Assembly (NCBI GenBank): GCA_034003325.1 | Contig: JAVEYW010000007.1 | Coordinates: 124,001 to 188,000, forward strand | From: Desulfobacterales bacterium | GTDB lineage: Bacteria > Desulfobacterota > Desulfobacteria > Desulfobacterales > JAFDDL01 | DNA length: 64,000 nucleotides | Direction: 5' to 3' | Shown: piece by piece, positions 34,496 through 43,650 of the stretch | Layout: each line of letters starts with the position of its first letter | Numbering within the stretch: position 1 is the first letter of the stretch | The notes under the pieces: model-generated | What the model saw: the letters and a program-made list of their open reading frames with translations, nothing else | Told to the model about the DNA's origin: nothing | Databases searched by the model: none | Translations under genes and position numbers: made by a program

Positions 34496-35791
34496 ATGAC
34501 ACCCGCCATTCATAACATCGCCGAATCAATGATCGGCCTTGAAAAGCTGCTTTCGGCATGCACGCGCTGCGGATCATGCCTAAGCGTTTGCCCGGTGTAC
34601 CAAATTACCGGCCACGAGGCGGATGTCGCCCGGGGTAAGCTCGCGATGTTAGACGCGCTTGCCGACAAACTGTTTGAAACCCCCGCGGGGGTTATGGAAA
34701 GGCTCGATCGCTGCCTGCTGTGCGGATCATGCGCGCATCACTGTCCGGCAGGGGTGAACGTGTTGGAGATTTTTTCCAAAGCACGGTTTATTTTAAAGGG
34801 GGTCATGGGACTCTCAGCCGTTCACCGGGCCGCATTGAAACAGATTCTGGCGGAACCGAAGCGTTTTGACAGGGTGCTGTCCGCTGCCGCCAGGGTTCAA
34901 AACATCTTCTTGGGGAAAACGGTATGCCAGCGTGAAACCGTATCGATTCCCATCGGCCCGACGCGCATTCGGGACCGGCATATGGTGCCGCTGGCCCCCG
35001 CATCTTTTCTCGACAGCATACGAAAAGGAGCGCTACCGGAGCAATCGGCCGGCCGCCCCGGCATGCCCCGAGTAATTTTTTTTGCGGGATGTTTGACGGA
35101 TAAATTTTTCCCCGACGTTGCTCAAACAGCAACCGCCGCGCTTACCCATGCCGGGGTTCACCTCTTTATTCCGCCGCAGCAGGGATGTTGCGGCATGCCG
35201 GCGGTATCCATGGGGGATTCAACCGCTTTTGCCCGTCTCATGCAATACCACGTCTCCCTGCTCTCATCGCAACCCTATGATTATCTGGTGACAGCCTGCG
35301 CCACATGCGCCGCCATGATCAAGACCCTGTGGCCGAAGCTTTCCCGAATCGTTTCCAAAAATTTGGCGACCCAAACCACCGCGATTTCCGAAAAGACCAT
35401 GGAGATCAGCCAATTTTTAGTCCATTTGAACGCTATTCCGAAAAAGGCGCCGCCCGTTGAATCAGAACCGATTCCCATCACCTATCATGACCCGTGCCAT
35501 TTAAGCGGATCATTAGGGGTCTTCAAAGAGCCCAGGCAATTGATACGGGCCATTCCCGGTTATCGTCTGGTTGAAATGGAGGGGACAAACACCTGCTGCG
35601 GCATGGGCGGCATCTTTAATTGGCGGCACTACGATTTATCCATGCAAATAGGCAATCGAAAACGGGAAAAAATATTAGCGACCGGTGCCAAGATAGTTGC
35701 CACTTCCTGCCCCGCCTGTATGTTACAGCTCAAGGATTTACTCGCGAATACCTCCCCCGGAATAACAGTAAAGCATATTATGCAGTTATAA
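34496..35791 (+). CDS. CCG-domain Fe-S oxidoreductase, GlcF-like
   Basis: A 431-residue cytoplasmic iron-sulfur protein. Two 4Fe-4S motifs lie near the N-terminus (CTRCGSCLSVCPVYQ and CLLCGSCAHHCPAGVNVLE). The C-terminal half has two CCG domains (GCCGMPAVSMGD and TCCGMGGIFNWR, with FFAGCLTDKFFPD and TYHDPCHLSG). This is the layout of glycolate oxidase subunit GlcF and heterodisulfide-reductase-like subunits, which pass electrons from a flavoprotein. No GlcD/GlcE gene is next to it; the GlcD-like gene at 18 kb may be a partner. It is divergent from ilvC. Confidence 0.92.
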   Translation: MTPAIHNIAESMIGLEKLLSACTRCGSCLSVCPVYQITGHEADVARGKLAMLDALADKLFETPAGVMERLDRCLLCGSCAHHCPAGVNVLEIFSKARFILKGVMGLSAVHRAALKQILAEPKRFDRVLSAAARVQNIFLGKTVCQRETVSIPIGPTRIRDRHMVPLAPASFLDSIRKGALPEQSAGRPGMPRVIFFAGCLTDKFFPDVAQTATAALTHAGVHLFIPPQQGCCGMPAVSMGDSTAFARLMQYHVSLLSSQPYDYLVTACATCAAMIKTLWPKLSRIVSKNLATQTTAISEKTMEISQFLVHLNAIPKKAPPVESEPIPITYHDPCHLSGSLGVFKEPRQLIRAIPGYRLVEMEGTNTCCGMGGIFNWRHYDLSMQIGNRKREKILATGAKIVATSCPACMLQLKDLLANTSPGITVKHIMQL

Positions 35792-35924
35792 GCCAACCAC
35801 TTGTTTTTTTCTTGTCATACGGCGTCTATTTGGCAATAATGAATATGATGCAACTTCACGGGTGGAATCATCGCTTTGGCTTAATCATATTAAACACTTT
35901 ACCAAATCATGCAGGAGGTGGCCT

Positions 35925-36395
35925 ATGTCGCAAAATATACTGATTGCTTTTGATGACTCGGAAAATGCCATGCGCGCAGTTGAATTTGTTGGTGCAAAGT
36001 TCAACCCCAAAAACAAGGTGACCCTGTTTCATGTGCTCCCCGACACGGCAGCCTTATGTGAATTGCATAGTCCCGAGCTTACGGAGTTTTTTGTAGCACA
36101 ACAAAGCAGTTTCTGTGTATTGGAAGCCAAAAAAAGGCAACTGATTGAAGCGGCAATGGAAAAAGCCAAGTCGTTGTTGATATCAAGTGGATTTTTATCC
36201 GCAAATATCACCAGTACGATTCAGACCAGAAAAAGCGGAATTGCCCGAGATATATTGGCCGCCTCGGAGGACGGCTTTGATACGATCGTGTTGGGGCGAC
36301 GCGGGCTTTCCGGCGTTCGTGAGTTTTTTCTCGGAAGTGTTTCTCAAAAAGTGTTTAATTCCGCAAAAAACTTATCCGTAGTCATCGTAAATTAA
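35925..36395 (+). CDS. Universal stress protein (UspA family)
   Basis: A 156-residue single-domain USP. It starts SQNILIAFDDSENAMRAVEF and ends with the ATP-binding-type motif VLGRRGLSGVREFFLGSVSQ (G-2x-G-9x-G-S pattern), then NLSVVIVN. A middle stretch (ELTEFFVAQQSSFCVLEAKK) replaces the usual ARILDEA-type region. AGGAGGT lies upstream of ATG 35925. It is single-gene in this context and convergent with the LOG-family gene. The role is general stress or signalling; no specific ligand can be assigned. Confidence 0.92.
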   Translation: MSQNILIAFDDSENAMRAVEFVGAKFNPKNKVTLFHVLPDTAALCELHSPELTEFFVAQQSSFCVLEAKKRQLIEAAMEKAKSLLISSGFLSANITSTIQTRKSGIARDILAASEDGFDTIVLGRRGLSGVREFFLGSVSQKVFNSAKNLSVVIVN

Positions 36396-36444
36396 TTTGG
36401 TTGTTGCCCGCATGCGATCTTGTGAAGCCGGACCAGGGGCATCT

Positions 36445-37095
36445 TCAGAGCACTATGGTTTGCTTGATGGCTTTGAGGATTTCCTGCGGGTCATCCATAA
36501 TTTTCAGAATATCCATGTCTTCCGGGGATATCATTTTATGGTCCAGTAACTGCTCCCTGATCCAATCGGCAAGACCGCTCCAATAGGCAGACCCCACCAG
36601 GATTAAGGGGAAAGGACGGATTCGCCGGGTTTGTATCAACGTAACAGCTTCGAAAAGCTCATCTAAAGTTCCCATGCCCCCCGGAAAGATAAGGTAAGCC
36701 GTGGCATATTTGACAAACATGACCTTTCGGATGAAAAAATATTTGAATTCAATCTTGATATTGGCGTAGGGATTCGGTTTTTGCTCAAATGGAAGTGAAA
36801 TATTCAATCCCACGGAGGTGCCGCCGGCTTCGGCGGCGCCTTTGTTGGCTGCTTCCATAATGCCTGCGCCACCGCCCGTAATGACGGCAAACCCGTTTCT
36901 AGCGAAAAGCGCCGCTGTTTTCTCTGCGATTTTATAAAAAGGATCTCCCGGTTTTGTTCGGGCCGACCCGAAAAAGCTGGCCGCCGGTCCGATATCATGC
37001 AAAGATTCCACGCCCTCCACGAACTCACCCATAATTTTGAACAGCCGCCAGGCTTCTCCGAGCTTGATATCGTCTACAATATATTGCTTTTCCAT
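36445..37095 (-). CDS. LOG family protein (TIGR00730-type)
   Basis: A 216-residue Rossmann-fold protein with GGGAGIMEAANKGAAEAGG and FPGGMGTLDELFEAVTLIQ, the two motifs of LOG proteins. These enzymes release the base from cytokinin-like nucleotides or act as AMP/GMP nucleosidases. ATG 37095 is chosen because GAGGGGG lies upstream; longer starts would run deep into the upstream gene. It overlaps the TrxB-like gene by 22 bases, so the two are translationally coupled. A link between the two activities is not obvious. Confidence 0.9.
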   Translation of the reverse strand: MEKQYIVDDIKLGEAWRLFKIMGEFVEGVESLHDIGPAASFFGSARTKPGDPFYKIAEKTAALFARNGFAVITGGGAGIMEAANKGAAEAGGTSVGLNISLPFEQKPNPYANIKIEFKYFFIRKVMFVKYATAYLIFPGGMGTLDELFEAVTLIQTRRIRPFPLILVGSAYWSGLADWIREQLLDHKMISPEDMDILKIMDDPQEILKAIKQTIVL

Positions 37096-38000
37096 TGCCC
37101 CCTCAATTTTTTCGCATAGGAAGCCGCCTCTATGCCCGCCACACATCCCTCACCAACCGCCTTGGCAATTTGCCAAGGCGGGCCACAGATATCCCCGGCT
37201 GCATAAATACCGGGGAGATTGGTTTCCTGCTTCCGATTGACACCGATATACTTCATCTCATCATCCAACCGAATACCGAGGGACAAAGCAAGCTCCATAA
37301 GGCCTTTGGCGCCCAACTCGATAAAGACACCACTGACCGGAAGGGAAACGCCATCGCTTAAAAGCAACGCGTTGACAGCGTCGCTGCCGATAATGGCTGT
37401 TACACCGGTTGTCTCGTGAAGCACAATCCTGCTGTTTCTGACTTTTCTTTCAAGCGATTCGGATAGGTTCATTTGGTCGCAGACCAAATGGACCGTGCCC
37501 GCAATCTCGGACAGTGTCAAAGCACCGTCCGCGGCAGCACTTTCGCAGCCGATCACCGCGACAGTTTCACCTCGAAAAAAATTGCCGTCACAGTCCACGC
37601 AATAGCTGACCCCTTTGCCGAGAAGCTCCTTTTCACCCGGGACTCCCAATTGGTTTCGATACGTTCCGGTCGCGATAATGATCGTTCGGGTTTCAATTTC
37701 ACAGCCGCTTTCAGTCAATACCTGGTATCCCAACTCTTTCGGCGTAATCCGCAAAATATCTTCTTCCAAAAACTCGGCGCCAAAAGCATTGGCCTGAATA
37801 CGGCCGGTTTTCAGCATTTCTTCCCCTGACACTTTAAAAATAAAGGCGAAGTTTTCCACATGCGCCTTGTACGCGCTGCTGCCGCTTTCCTTTCCCAATA
37901 CGATGACAGCGGCCTTTTTTCTTGCCGAATGGATGGCCGCCTGAATTCCGGCAGGCCCTGTCCCGAGAATAACCACATCATATAATTGTATTTCCGCCAT
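37074..38000 (-). CDS. Thioredoxin-reductase-like FAD/NAD(P) oxidoreductase
   Basis: A 308-residue pyridine nucleotide-disulphide oxidoreductase of the low-molecular-weight TrxR type. The FAD loop is VILGTGPAGIQAAIHSARKK; the redox centre is SYCVDCDGNFF (CxxC with Val-Asp rather than the usual Ala-Thr); the NAD(P) loop VIGCESAAADGALTLSE departs from the GxGxxA/G motif; the C-terminal FAD motif is GIYAAGDICGPPWQIAKAVG. These changes leave room for another electron acceptor or cofactor. It precedes the LOG gene and is downstream of gdhA. Confidence 0.85.
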   Translation of the reverse strand: MAEIQLYDVVILGTGPAGIQAAIHSARKKAAVIVLGKESGSSAYKAHVENFAFIFKVSGEEMLKTGRIQANAFGAEFLEEDILRITPKELGYQVLTESGCEIETRTIIIATGTYRNQLGVPGEKELLGKGVSYCVDCDGNFFRGETVAVIGCESAAADGALTLSEIAGTVHLVCDQMNLSESLERKVRNSRIVLHETTGVTAIIGSDAVNALLLSDGVSLPVSGVFIELGAKGLMELALSLGIRLDDEMKYIGVNRKQETNLPGIYAAGDICGPPWQIAKAVGEGCVAGIEAASYAKKLRGQWKSNIL

Positions 38001-38047
38001 TTTTCACCCCGGTATACCGCCTTAAGCCATCAATCGCGTTGATTCCG

Positions 38048-39397
38048 TTACACAATCCCCTGGTCCATCATGGCCGACACAATGCGAACAAAACCGGCAA
38101 TATTGGCGCCGATATGATAGTTCGCCGGCGCACCATGCGCGGCTGCAATATTCAGGCAATTCCGGTGAATGGTTTTCACAACGGTCTGTAGCCTGGCATC
38201 CACCTCCTCCCGCGTCCAGCTGAGGCGCATGCTATTTTGAGCCATTTCCAGGCCGGCCACTGCAGCGCCGCCGGCACCGGTTGCTTTTGCGGGGGCATGC
38301 AATATATTCTTATCATGGAAAATGCGTACCGCTTCCGGTGTGCACGGCATGTCGGCCCCTTCCGCGATAACTTTAATGCCCTGATTAATTAAATGATACG
38401 CATCTTCCTCGCCGATTTCATTTTCGGCGGCGCAGGGAAAGGCGCAATCCGCCCAGTGGTTCCATAACGGATTGGTGTTTCTTTGGGGATCAAACGGGGT
38501 ATAGCTCGCATTTGAATACTCATGTGCGTACTCGCTGATCCGTGCCCGCTGAATGGTTTTAAGGTTTTTAACAAACGCCAATTTGCCATGATCCAACCCT
38601 TCTTCATCGTATATATAGCCGCCAGAATCCGAAAGGGTAATGACCTTTCCACCCAGAGAAATGATTTTTTCCGCGACATGAAGCGCGACATTTCCCGCCC
38701 CTGAAACAAGGCAGGTCTTTCCGGCAAGTTCTTGGTTGCGCGTCGCCAGCATTTCCTGGGCAAAATAAGCCACACTGTAACCGGTGGCTTCGGGTCGCAT
38801 CAGACTCCCTCCCCAGGAAAGGTTTTTGCCGGTGAAAGCCCCTGAAAATTCGTTTCGAAGCTTTTTATACATGCCGAAAAGATAACCTATTTCTCTCGGA
38901 CCAACGCCGACATCCGCGCTGGGAATATCCGTATTGGGCCCCATATGCCGAAAAAGGGTGCGCATGTACGACTGGCAAAACTGCATCATCTCGTTATCCG
39001 ATTTGCCTTTCGGGTCAAAATCGGAGCCGCCTTTGCCACCACCTAAGGGCATCGTGGTCAAAGCATTTCTCATGACCTGCTGAAGGGCAAGAAATTTCAG
39101 AATGCTCAAGTTAACAGACGGGTGAAACCGCAGGCCACCCTGGTATGGACCCAAGGCGCTGTTCATGCCGATTCTATACCCTGTATTGACGTGTACCTCT
39201 CCCCGGTCATCCATCCAGGGAACACTGAAAATGATGACAAGCTCCGGCGCTGTGATTCGCTCTAAAATTTTCGCTTTTCCGAACTCCGGATTCTTATCCA
39301 AAGCGGGCCGAACCGAATCAATTATTTCCTGAACGGCTTGGTGAAATTCTATTTCTCCGGGGGCTCGAAACCTGAGCCGGTCCATGAATTGTTGCAC
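38048..39397 (-). CDS. gdhA: NADP-specific glutamate dehydrogenase
   Basis: Reversible amination of 2-oxoglutarate to glutamate. The 449-residue protein has the substrate lysine block MPLGGGKGGSDFDPKGKS and the dinucleotide motif VSGAGNVALHVAEKI, followed by VITLSDSGGYIYDEEG, whose Ser after Asp is the NADP-type acceptor. It is the hexameric GdhA type of E. coli and lower eukaryotes. The GTG at 39397 is the start because GGAGGAGGT sits six bases upstream. It is followed by the TrxB-like gene. Confidence 0.95.
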   Translation of the reverse strand: MQQFMDRLRFRAPGEIEFHQAVQEIIDSVRPALDKNPEFGKAKILERITAPELVIIFSVPWMDDRGEVHVNTGYRIGMNSALGPYQGGLRFHPSVNLSILKFLALQQVMRNALTTMPLGGGKGGSDFDPKGKSDNEMMQFCQSYMRTLFRHMGPNTDIPSADVGVGPREIGYLFGMYKKLRNEFSGAFTGKNLSWGGSLMRPEATGYSVAYFAQEMLATRNQELAGKTCLVSGAGNVALHVAEKIISLGGKVITLSDSGGYIYDEEGLDHGKLAFVKNLKTIQRARISEYAHEYSNASYTPFDPQRNTNPLWNHWADCAFPCAAENEIGEEDAYHLINQGIKVIAEGADMPCTPEAVRIFHDKNILHAPAKATGAGGAAVAGLEMAQNSMRLSWTREEVDARLQTVVKTIHRNCLNIAAAHGAPANYHIGANIAGFVRIVSAMMDQGIV

Positions 39398-39419
39398 GAA
39401 AGACCTCCTCCAAAAAAAA

Positions 39420-40043
39420 TCAAGCGGCCGCTTTTTTGGCCTCAACCAACCTGATCACCAAGTTGACGGCTTGATCCATACTCAGTTTGGACAAATTCAA
39501 TACCAGGTCATAATAATACGGCTGATCATAATCTTCATGATGAAAAAGCTTGAGCAACTTCATTCTCCGCTTGCTCTGGCGATTCACGGCATCTGCGGCC
39601 GCACTGGCAGACAAATCGTATCGCTTCTGCATAAAGCGATTGCGATCCTCTTGATCCGCCACGCAAAGTATATGCAGGGTATTGGGTCGGTTCTTCAGAA
39701 TAAATTGTGCGCCCCGCCCCAGAATAATCGTATTATCCTTTTCCGCCAGGCGCGGTATGATTTCATTGAGCAAGCGCACATATGTCGGACCGTCCATGTA
39801 TTTTCGCTGACTATCAAAAATATGATCGATAAACCGCTTCGGGGAAAGACGTCCGGAGTTTTTAAGCCCGTCAATCCCCTCGGATTCAAACGCTTTTATG
39901 CTTTCAGTGGAAATCTTGGCTTGTTCCGCCATTGAATCGATGATCTCTTCATATACGAACTTGTACCCGAGTTTTTCCGCCACGACTTGCGCCAACGTGT
40001 GACCGCCTGAACCAAATTGTCTGGAAACTGTGATAACGGGCAT
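39420..40043 (-). CDS. Cytidylate-kinase-like family protein
   Basis: A 207-residue P-loop protein: MPVITVSRQFGSGGHTLAQVVAEKLGY-type start, where the Walker A region RQFGSGGHTLA is a relaxed P-loop, then TIILGRGAQFILKN and a C-terminal YDLVLNLSKLSMDQAVNLVI. This is the AAK/cytidylate kinase-like family (TIGR-type AAA kinase) that is common in Desulfobacterota and Bacteroidetes. The substrate is not known; the protein lacks the NMP-binding domain typical of true Cmk. AAGGAGG precedes the ATG. It is upstream of gdhA and could share its transcript. Confidence 0.8.
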   Translation of the reverse strand: MPVITVSRQFGSGGHTLAQVVAEKLGYKFVYEEIIDSMAEQAKISTESIKAFESEGIDGLKNSGRLSPKRFIDHIFDSQRKYMDGPTYVRLLNEIIPRLAEKDNTIILGRGAQFILKNRPNTLHILCVADQEDRNRFMQKRYDLSASAAADAVNRQSKRRMKLLKLFHHEDYDQPYYYDLVLNLSKLSMDQAVNLVIRLVEAKKAAA

Positions 40044-40194
40044 CGAAACCTCCTTTTGCTAAATTTATGAATGAAGTTAACTGTATAGGCATTTCAAAAC
40101 CGGGTCAAGGCCGAAATGGAGGCCGTTCCGAAATATCGGTTCGATTTGATTTGCAAAGGCGTGATTTCAGTTCGATGAACGGGTTGCCGGCTCT

Positions 40195-40686
40195 CTACAG
40201 AGACCAAACTCTGAATGCGATAAGATTTTGGAAATAGATGGTCTCCACCGGATGCGAAAGTTTATTATTCACGAGGGCTGTCAGGTCACTTTTCAAGGTG
40301 GCCATATTTCTTTGACGAATATGAGCCGCCATTCGACCGCCCGTGCCAGTGATAATCTCATTTTTTATAAGGGGAAGCATACGACTCAGACTTTTCTCCT
40401 GATATTTGTCCTTACAGGGAATCAATATTCTCAATTCTAAAAAGGTCTGATCGTCAAGGTTGAATGACACCTCACAGGGAACATAGGCGTAAGGATAATC
40501 AGCAGATGCATCGAAGAAGAGGGCTTTGAGGGTTCGCTGGCCGACTCCGGAGGTTGTTACCGCCCAAATGGCAAAGAACATGGATACTATGTAGACCACT
40601 AAAAACCGCCGGAAGGTCTTGGTAGCCATTTTCCGGGCAATCGTTTCGCCCAGCAACGACGAAAGGTCATTTCCCCACTTTTTCAA
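40195..40686 (-). CDS. FliL-like single-span membrane protein (orphan)
   Basis: A 163-residue protein with a cytoplasmic N-terminus, one membrane helix (FLVVYIVSMFFAIWAVTT) and an extracytoplasmic domain ending VETIYFQNLIAFRVWSL. The topology, strand pattern (EVSFNLDDQTFLELRILIPC) and terminal VYFxxFxxQ-like segment resemble FliL, the flagellar basal-body stator partner. No flagellar genes are nearby, and the match is weak, so a hypothetical protein with FliL-like features is the safe reading. GAGGGGGG lies upstream of its ATG. Confidence 0.6.
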   Translation of the reverse strand: MKKWGNDLSSLLGETIARKMATKTFRRFLVVYIVSMFFAIWAVTTSGVGQRTLKALFFDASADYPYAYVPCEVSFNLDDQTFLELRILIPCKDKYQEKSLSRMLPLIKNEIITGTGGRMAAHIRQRNMATLKSDLTALVNNKLSHPVETIYFQNLIAFRVWSL

Positions 40687-41026
40687 GATCCCCCCTCATA
40701 CCGGTCTTCGGAAATTCAGGCTTTGTTGGCCATTCAATGCGATTTTCTTTTCGGAAAATCGCTGCGATTATCATACATCGGTACGGATCATGACATAGCG
40801 AAGCAATAACAGTGCCAGTGTGATCATATTTTTTTCTTTGATTATCAAGAGGTTGCTTTTTGGCCCAAAATGTGATTGTTATTCATGGCATGTTCCTGCC
40901 AAATATGGGCGGCATAATGAACATTTTATGGCACTTAAAGGCAGGGAATGGCAGTCGAAGCCCTCAGAGTTTCTCCTGCCGCTTCGATTAAACCCGGAAG
41001 CGCTCTCTCGGGCTAATAGGGATTCA
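40687..41026. other. Intergenic region upstream of the M3 peptidase
   Basis: 340 bases. The peptidase frame is open from 40820, so part may be coding if a start at 40928 (ATG) is used. Otherwise I see only AT-rich sequence around 40820-40860 and no clear promoter. Confidence 0.4.
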
Positions 41027-42886
41027 ATGGGAATGCGTTCCAACAACATCGGCAAACATTCAGGCGAAGATGCTGGCGGCGGGCAATGGGATCTGACCGC
41101 ATTTTTTCAGGATTTTCACAGCCCGCATTTGGTGACCTTCAAACAGGCCTTACATGCGGATATCTGTGCCTTGCTCACGGACGCGGCCGATATGCCCGCG
41201 CCGACACCTAAGAATGCCGCCAAATGGGAAGCGCTTGTTCTTCGCGCAGAAGATATCGGCATGCGCACAGAGCACTTATCCGCCTATATCGACGCGTTGT
41301 CAGCTTGCGATGCCGCCAATGAAGCCTACGGACAAGCCAAAGGCGATCTGAACATCGTGACGGCCGGAATCGAAAAGTTCAAGGTGTTGTTGGGCCAGGC
41401 ATTGAACAGCGCCGACCCCGGTTTTCTCGGCCCATTTCTGGCAAGAGATCGACTTCGGGAGATCTCCTATGCGCTGGACCGGTTGCGCCAAAACGCATCC
41501 CTTCGCATGGATCAGGAAAAAGAGGCGTTGGCCGCTGATCTGAACATTGACGGGTTTCACGCCTGGGAGCGTCTCTACCATGATCTGTCCGGCAAGCTGA
41601 CCTTTACCATGACCTTTCCGGACGGTCACCGGGAAACACGTCCGATGGCGCAGTTGCGCGGGCTTTTGGCTCACCCGGATCACCGAATCGGGCGCGCCGC
41701 GTTTGAAGCGGGAAACCGGGCATGGGCCCGCGAGGCCGATAGTTGCGCCGCCGCGCTTAACGCCATTGCCGGCGGCCGCTTAACGTTGCAACGGTATCGG
41801 GGAATTGATCATTTTCTATCGCCCGCCCTGTTCGACGCCGGCATTCAAAAAGAAACCCTGGCCGCCATGTACGAAGCGGTTTACGCGCACCTCAATTTGG
41901 CTTCGACGGTTTACCGACTCAAGGCAACCTATCTTCAGCGCAAGGGAATTTGGTTTTTCGAAAGAGAGGCGGCGCTACCCCTGCCAAGCGCCGGCAATAT
42001 CACCTGGACAGAGGCCCTCGCGATGGTCCGGAACGCTTTTGAATCGATGTACCCGGAATTGGGCGATTATTTTTCCCGCATGGTCGATGCCCGATGGATC
42101 GAATCAGCGCTTCGCCCCGGAAAACGTCCCGGTGCGTTTTGCATTCATTCCAAACTGATTCGGCAACAGCGCATCTATATGTCTTTTTCAGGCACCCTGG
42201 CGGATGTCCAAACGCTGGCCCACGAAGCCGGGCATGCCTGGCACGGGCACTTGATAGGCAATTTGCGTCCCATGGCCCAACGATATCCCATGCCCATTGC
42301 GGAAACGGCATCTATTTTTTGTGAGCGAATTCTCACTCGATCGCTGCTGAATGACCCCCGCCTCGACCCTATCGAAAAACTGCACGTGCTGAATGCCGAG
42401 CTATGCAGCGCGGCAGTCCTGCTTTTGGACATTACCTGCCGCTTTGAATTTGAAAAACGTTTTTATGAAGAACGGCAAGAAGGGGTGGTTCCGGTTTCCC
42501 GGCTTAAGGAGATAATGTGCTCGGCGCAGCACCGGATTTATGGGGATATTCTTCTCGATAACGGCGCGGACCCCCTGTTTTGGGCTTCCAAGCTTCATTT
42601 CTATTTCACGGATGTCGCGTTTTATAATTTTCCTTACACCTTCGGTTTCTTGCTGGCTTTGGCGCTGCACCGGCGCTTTGAGCAAGAGGGCAAGGCGTTT
42701 CTTTCACGGTATGAACTGTTTTTGAAAGAAAGCGGCAGTGCTTCGGTTGAAACCATGATACAGGCACTTTTCGGCGTCGATATTCGCCGGCCGGAATTTT
42801 GGGCCGAGGCGATTCAAAGTTTATCCACGCAAGTGGATGCTTATTCAGAACTGCTTAAAAAAAGCATGAGAAACCATGCGGCATGA
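41027..42886 (+). CDS. M3 family oligoendopeptidase (PepF-like)
   Basis: A ~619-residue cytoplasmic zinc metallopeptidase that cuts short peptides. The active-site motif HEAGHAWHG (HExxH) lies around residue 400, with the third zinc ligand and assisting region in PMPIAETASIFCERILTR. N-terminal residues (QWDLTAFFQDFHSPH) are the PepF-type opening. ATG 41027 is used with AGGGA just upstream; 40928 or 40820 would give a longer, unusual N-terminus. It is convergent with the XRE-cupin gene. Substrate range is not evident from sequence. Confidence 0.9.
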   Translation: MGMRSNNIGKHSGEDAGGGQWDLTAFFQDFHSPHLVTFKQALHADICALLTDAADMPAPTPKNAAKWEALVLRAEDIGMRTEHLSAYIDALSACDAANEAYGQAKGDLNIVTAGIEKFKVLLGQALNSADPGFLGPFLARDRLREISYALDRLRQNASLRMDQEKEALAADLNIDGFHAWERLYHDLSGKLTFTMTFPDGHRETRPMAQLRGLLAHPDHRIGRAAFEAGNRAWAREADSCAAALNAIAGGRLTLQRYRGIDHFLSPALFDAGIQKETLAAMYEAVYAHLNLASTVYRLKATYLQRKGIWFFEREAALPLPSAGNITWTEALAMVRNAFESMYPELGDYFSRMVDARWIESALRPGKRPGAFCIHSKLIRQQRIYMSFSGTLADVQTLAHEAGHAWHGHLIGNLRPMAQRYPMPIAETASIFCERILTRSLLNDPRLDPIEKLHVLNAELCSAAVLLLDITCRFEFEKRFYEERQEGVVPVSRLKEIMCSAQHRIYGDILLDNGADPLFWASKLHFYFTDVAFYNFPYTFGFLLALALHRRFEQEGKAFLSRYELFLKESGSASVETMIQALFGVDIRRPEFWAEAIQSLSTQVDAYSELLKKSMRNHAA

Positions 42887-42897
42887 TAACGTCATCT

Positions 42898-43539
42898 TCA
42901 TTCAACAGCGTAAATCACCGCTAAAATCGTAGCCGTCCCTTTTTCGGCAGCAAGCAGATGGGGCGTTGCGGAATGGTAGTAAATGCTGTCACCGGGCGCC
43001 AAAATGACGTGGTCTTCTCCAATCTTTGCGGTGACAGACCCTTCCAAGACATAGATAAATTCTTCGCCATCATGAAGGCTCACGGCTCCTTCCGGATTTT
43101 CCGCCAGCGTTACCATCAATGCTTCCATGTGCCGGCCTTTTACATCCGCGGCGAGGCTTTTATATGAATAAAGGTGCTGCTTCCCCTTCTTTCCGGTAGA
43201 GCGCTGAATGGTTTTTCGATCCGTTTTTCGCGTAACGGAAAAGGGCTTATCGCCTTCGCCGGAAATCACATTGCCAAACGCACTGTCCATGGCCTTTGAA
43301 AGCCGGATAACCGTTCCTAGCTGGGGTTGAACTTCCTTATTTTCAATATCTGAAAGCAGCGCCTCGTCAAAACCGGTCATACCCGCCAGGGACGAGAGTG
43401 TGATGCCCTTGGATTCCCTGAGTTGTCGGATTTTATCGCCGATGGCGACCGTTTTTTCCAGCCGCTCCGGTCGAATGTCGCCGGTCAAATCGTCCAAATA
43501 ATCAAGATGATTCCGAGGGAGTTCCTGATCGATTCCCAT
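42898..43539 (-). CDS. XRE-family regulator with C-terminal cupin domain
   Basis: A 213-residue two-domain regulator. Residues ~35-90 form the helix-turn-helix (IRQLRESKGITLSSLAGMTG, then LLSDIENKEVQPQLGTVIRL). The C-terminal cupin is HDGEEFIYVLEGSVTAKIGED with APGDSIYYHSATPH. This architecture (MerR/XRE-cupin) binds small ligands such as polyamines, sugars or metals and usually controls neighbouring transport or metabolic genes. ATG 43539 has AGGAGG upstream. It sits upstream, on the same strand, of nothing close; the nitroreductase follows on its 5' side. Its target is unknown. Confidence 0.9.
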   Translation of the reverse strand: MGIDQELPRNHLDYLDDLTGDIRPERLEKTVAIGDKIRQLRESKGITLSSLAGMTGFDEALLSDIENKEVQPQLGTVIRLSKAMDSAFGNVISGEGDKPFSVTRKTDRKTIQRSTGKKGKQHLYSYKSLAADVKGRHMEALMVTLAENPEGAVSLHDGEEFIYVLEGSVTAKIGEDHVILAPGDSIYYHSATPHLLAAEKGTATILAVIYAVE

Positions 43540-43650
43540 GGTTGCCTCCTGGTTTATGGGGGGCCGGTTGGCCCAATCGTTACAAAAAAATGCCGGGCTG
43601 TACCTAATCAACCGTTGTTGTGTTCCCTTTTTGGGAGATGGTCCTCACGA

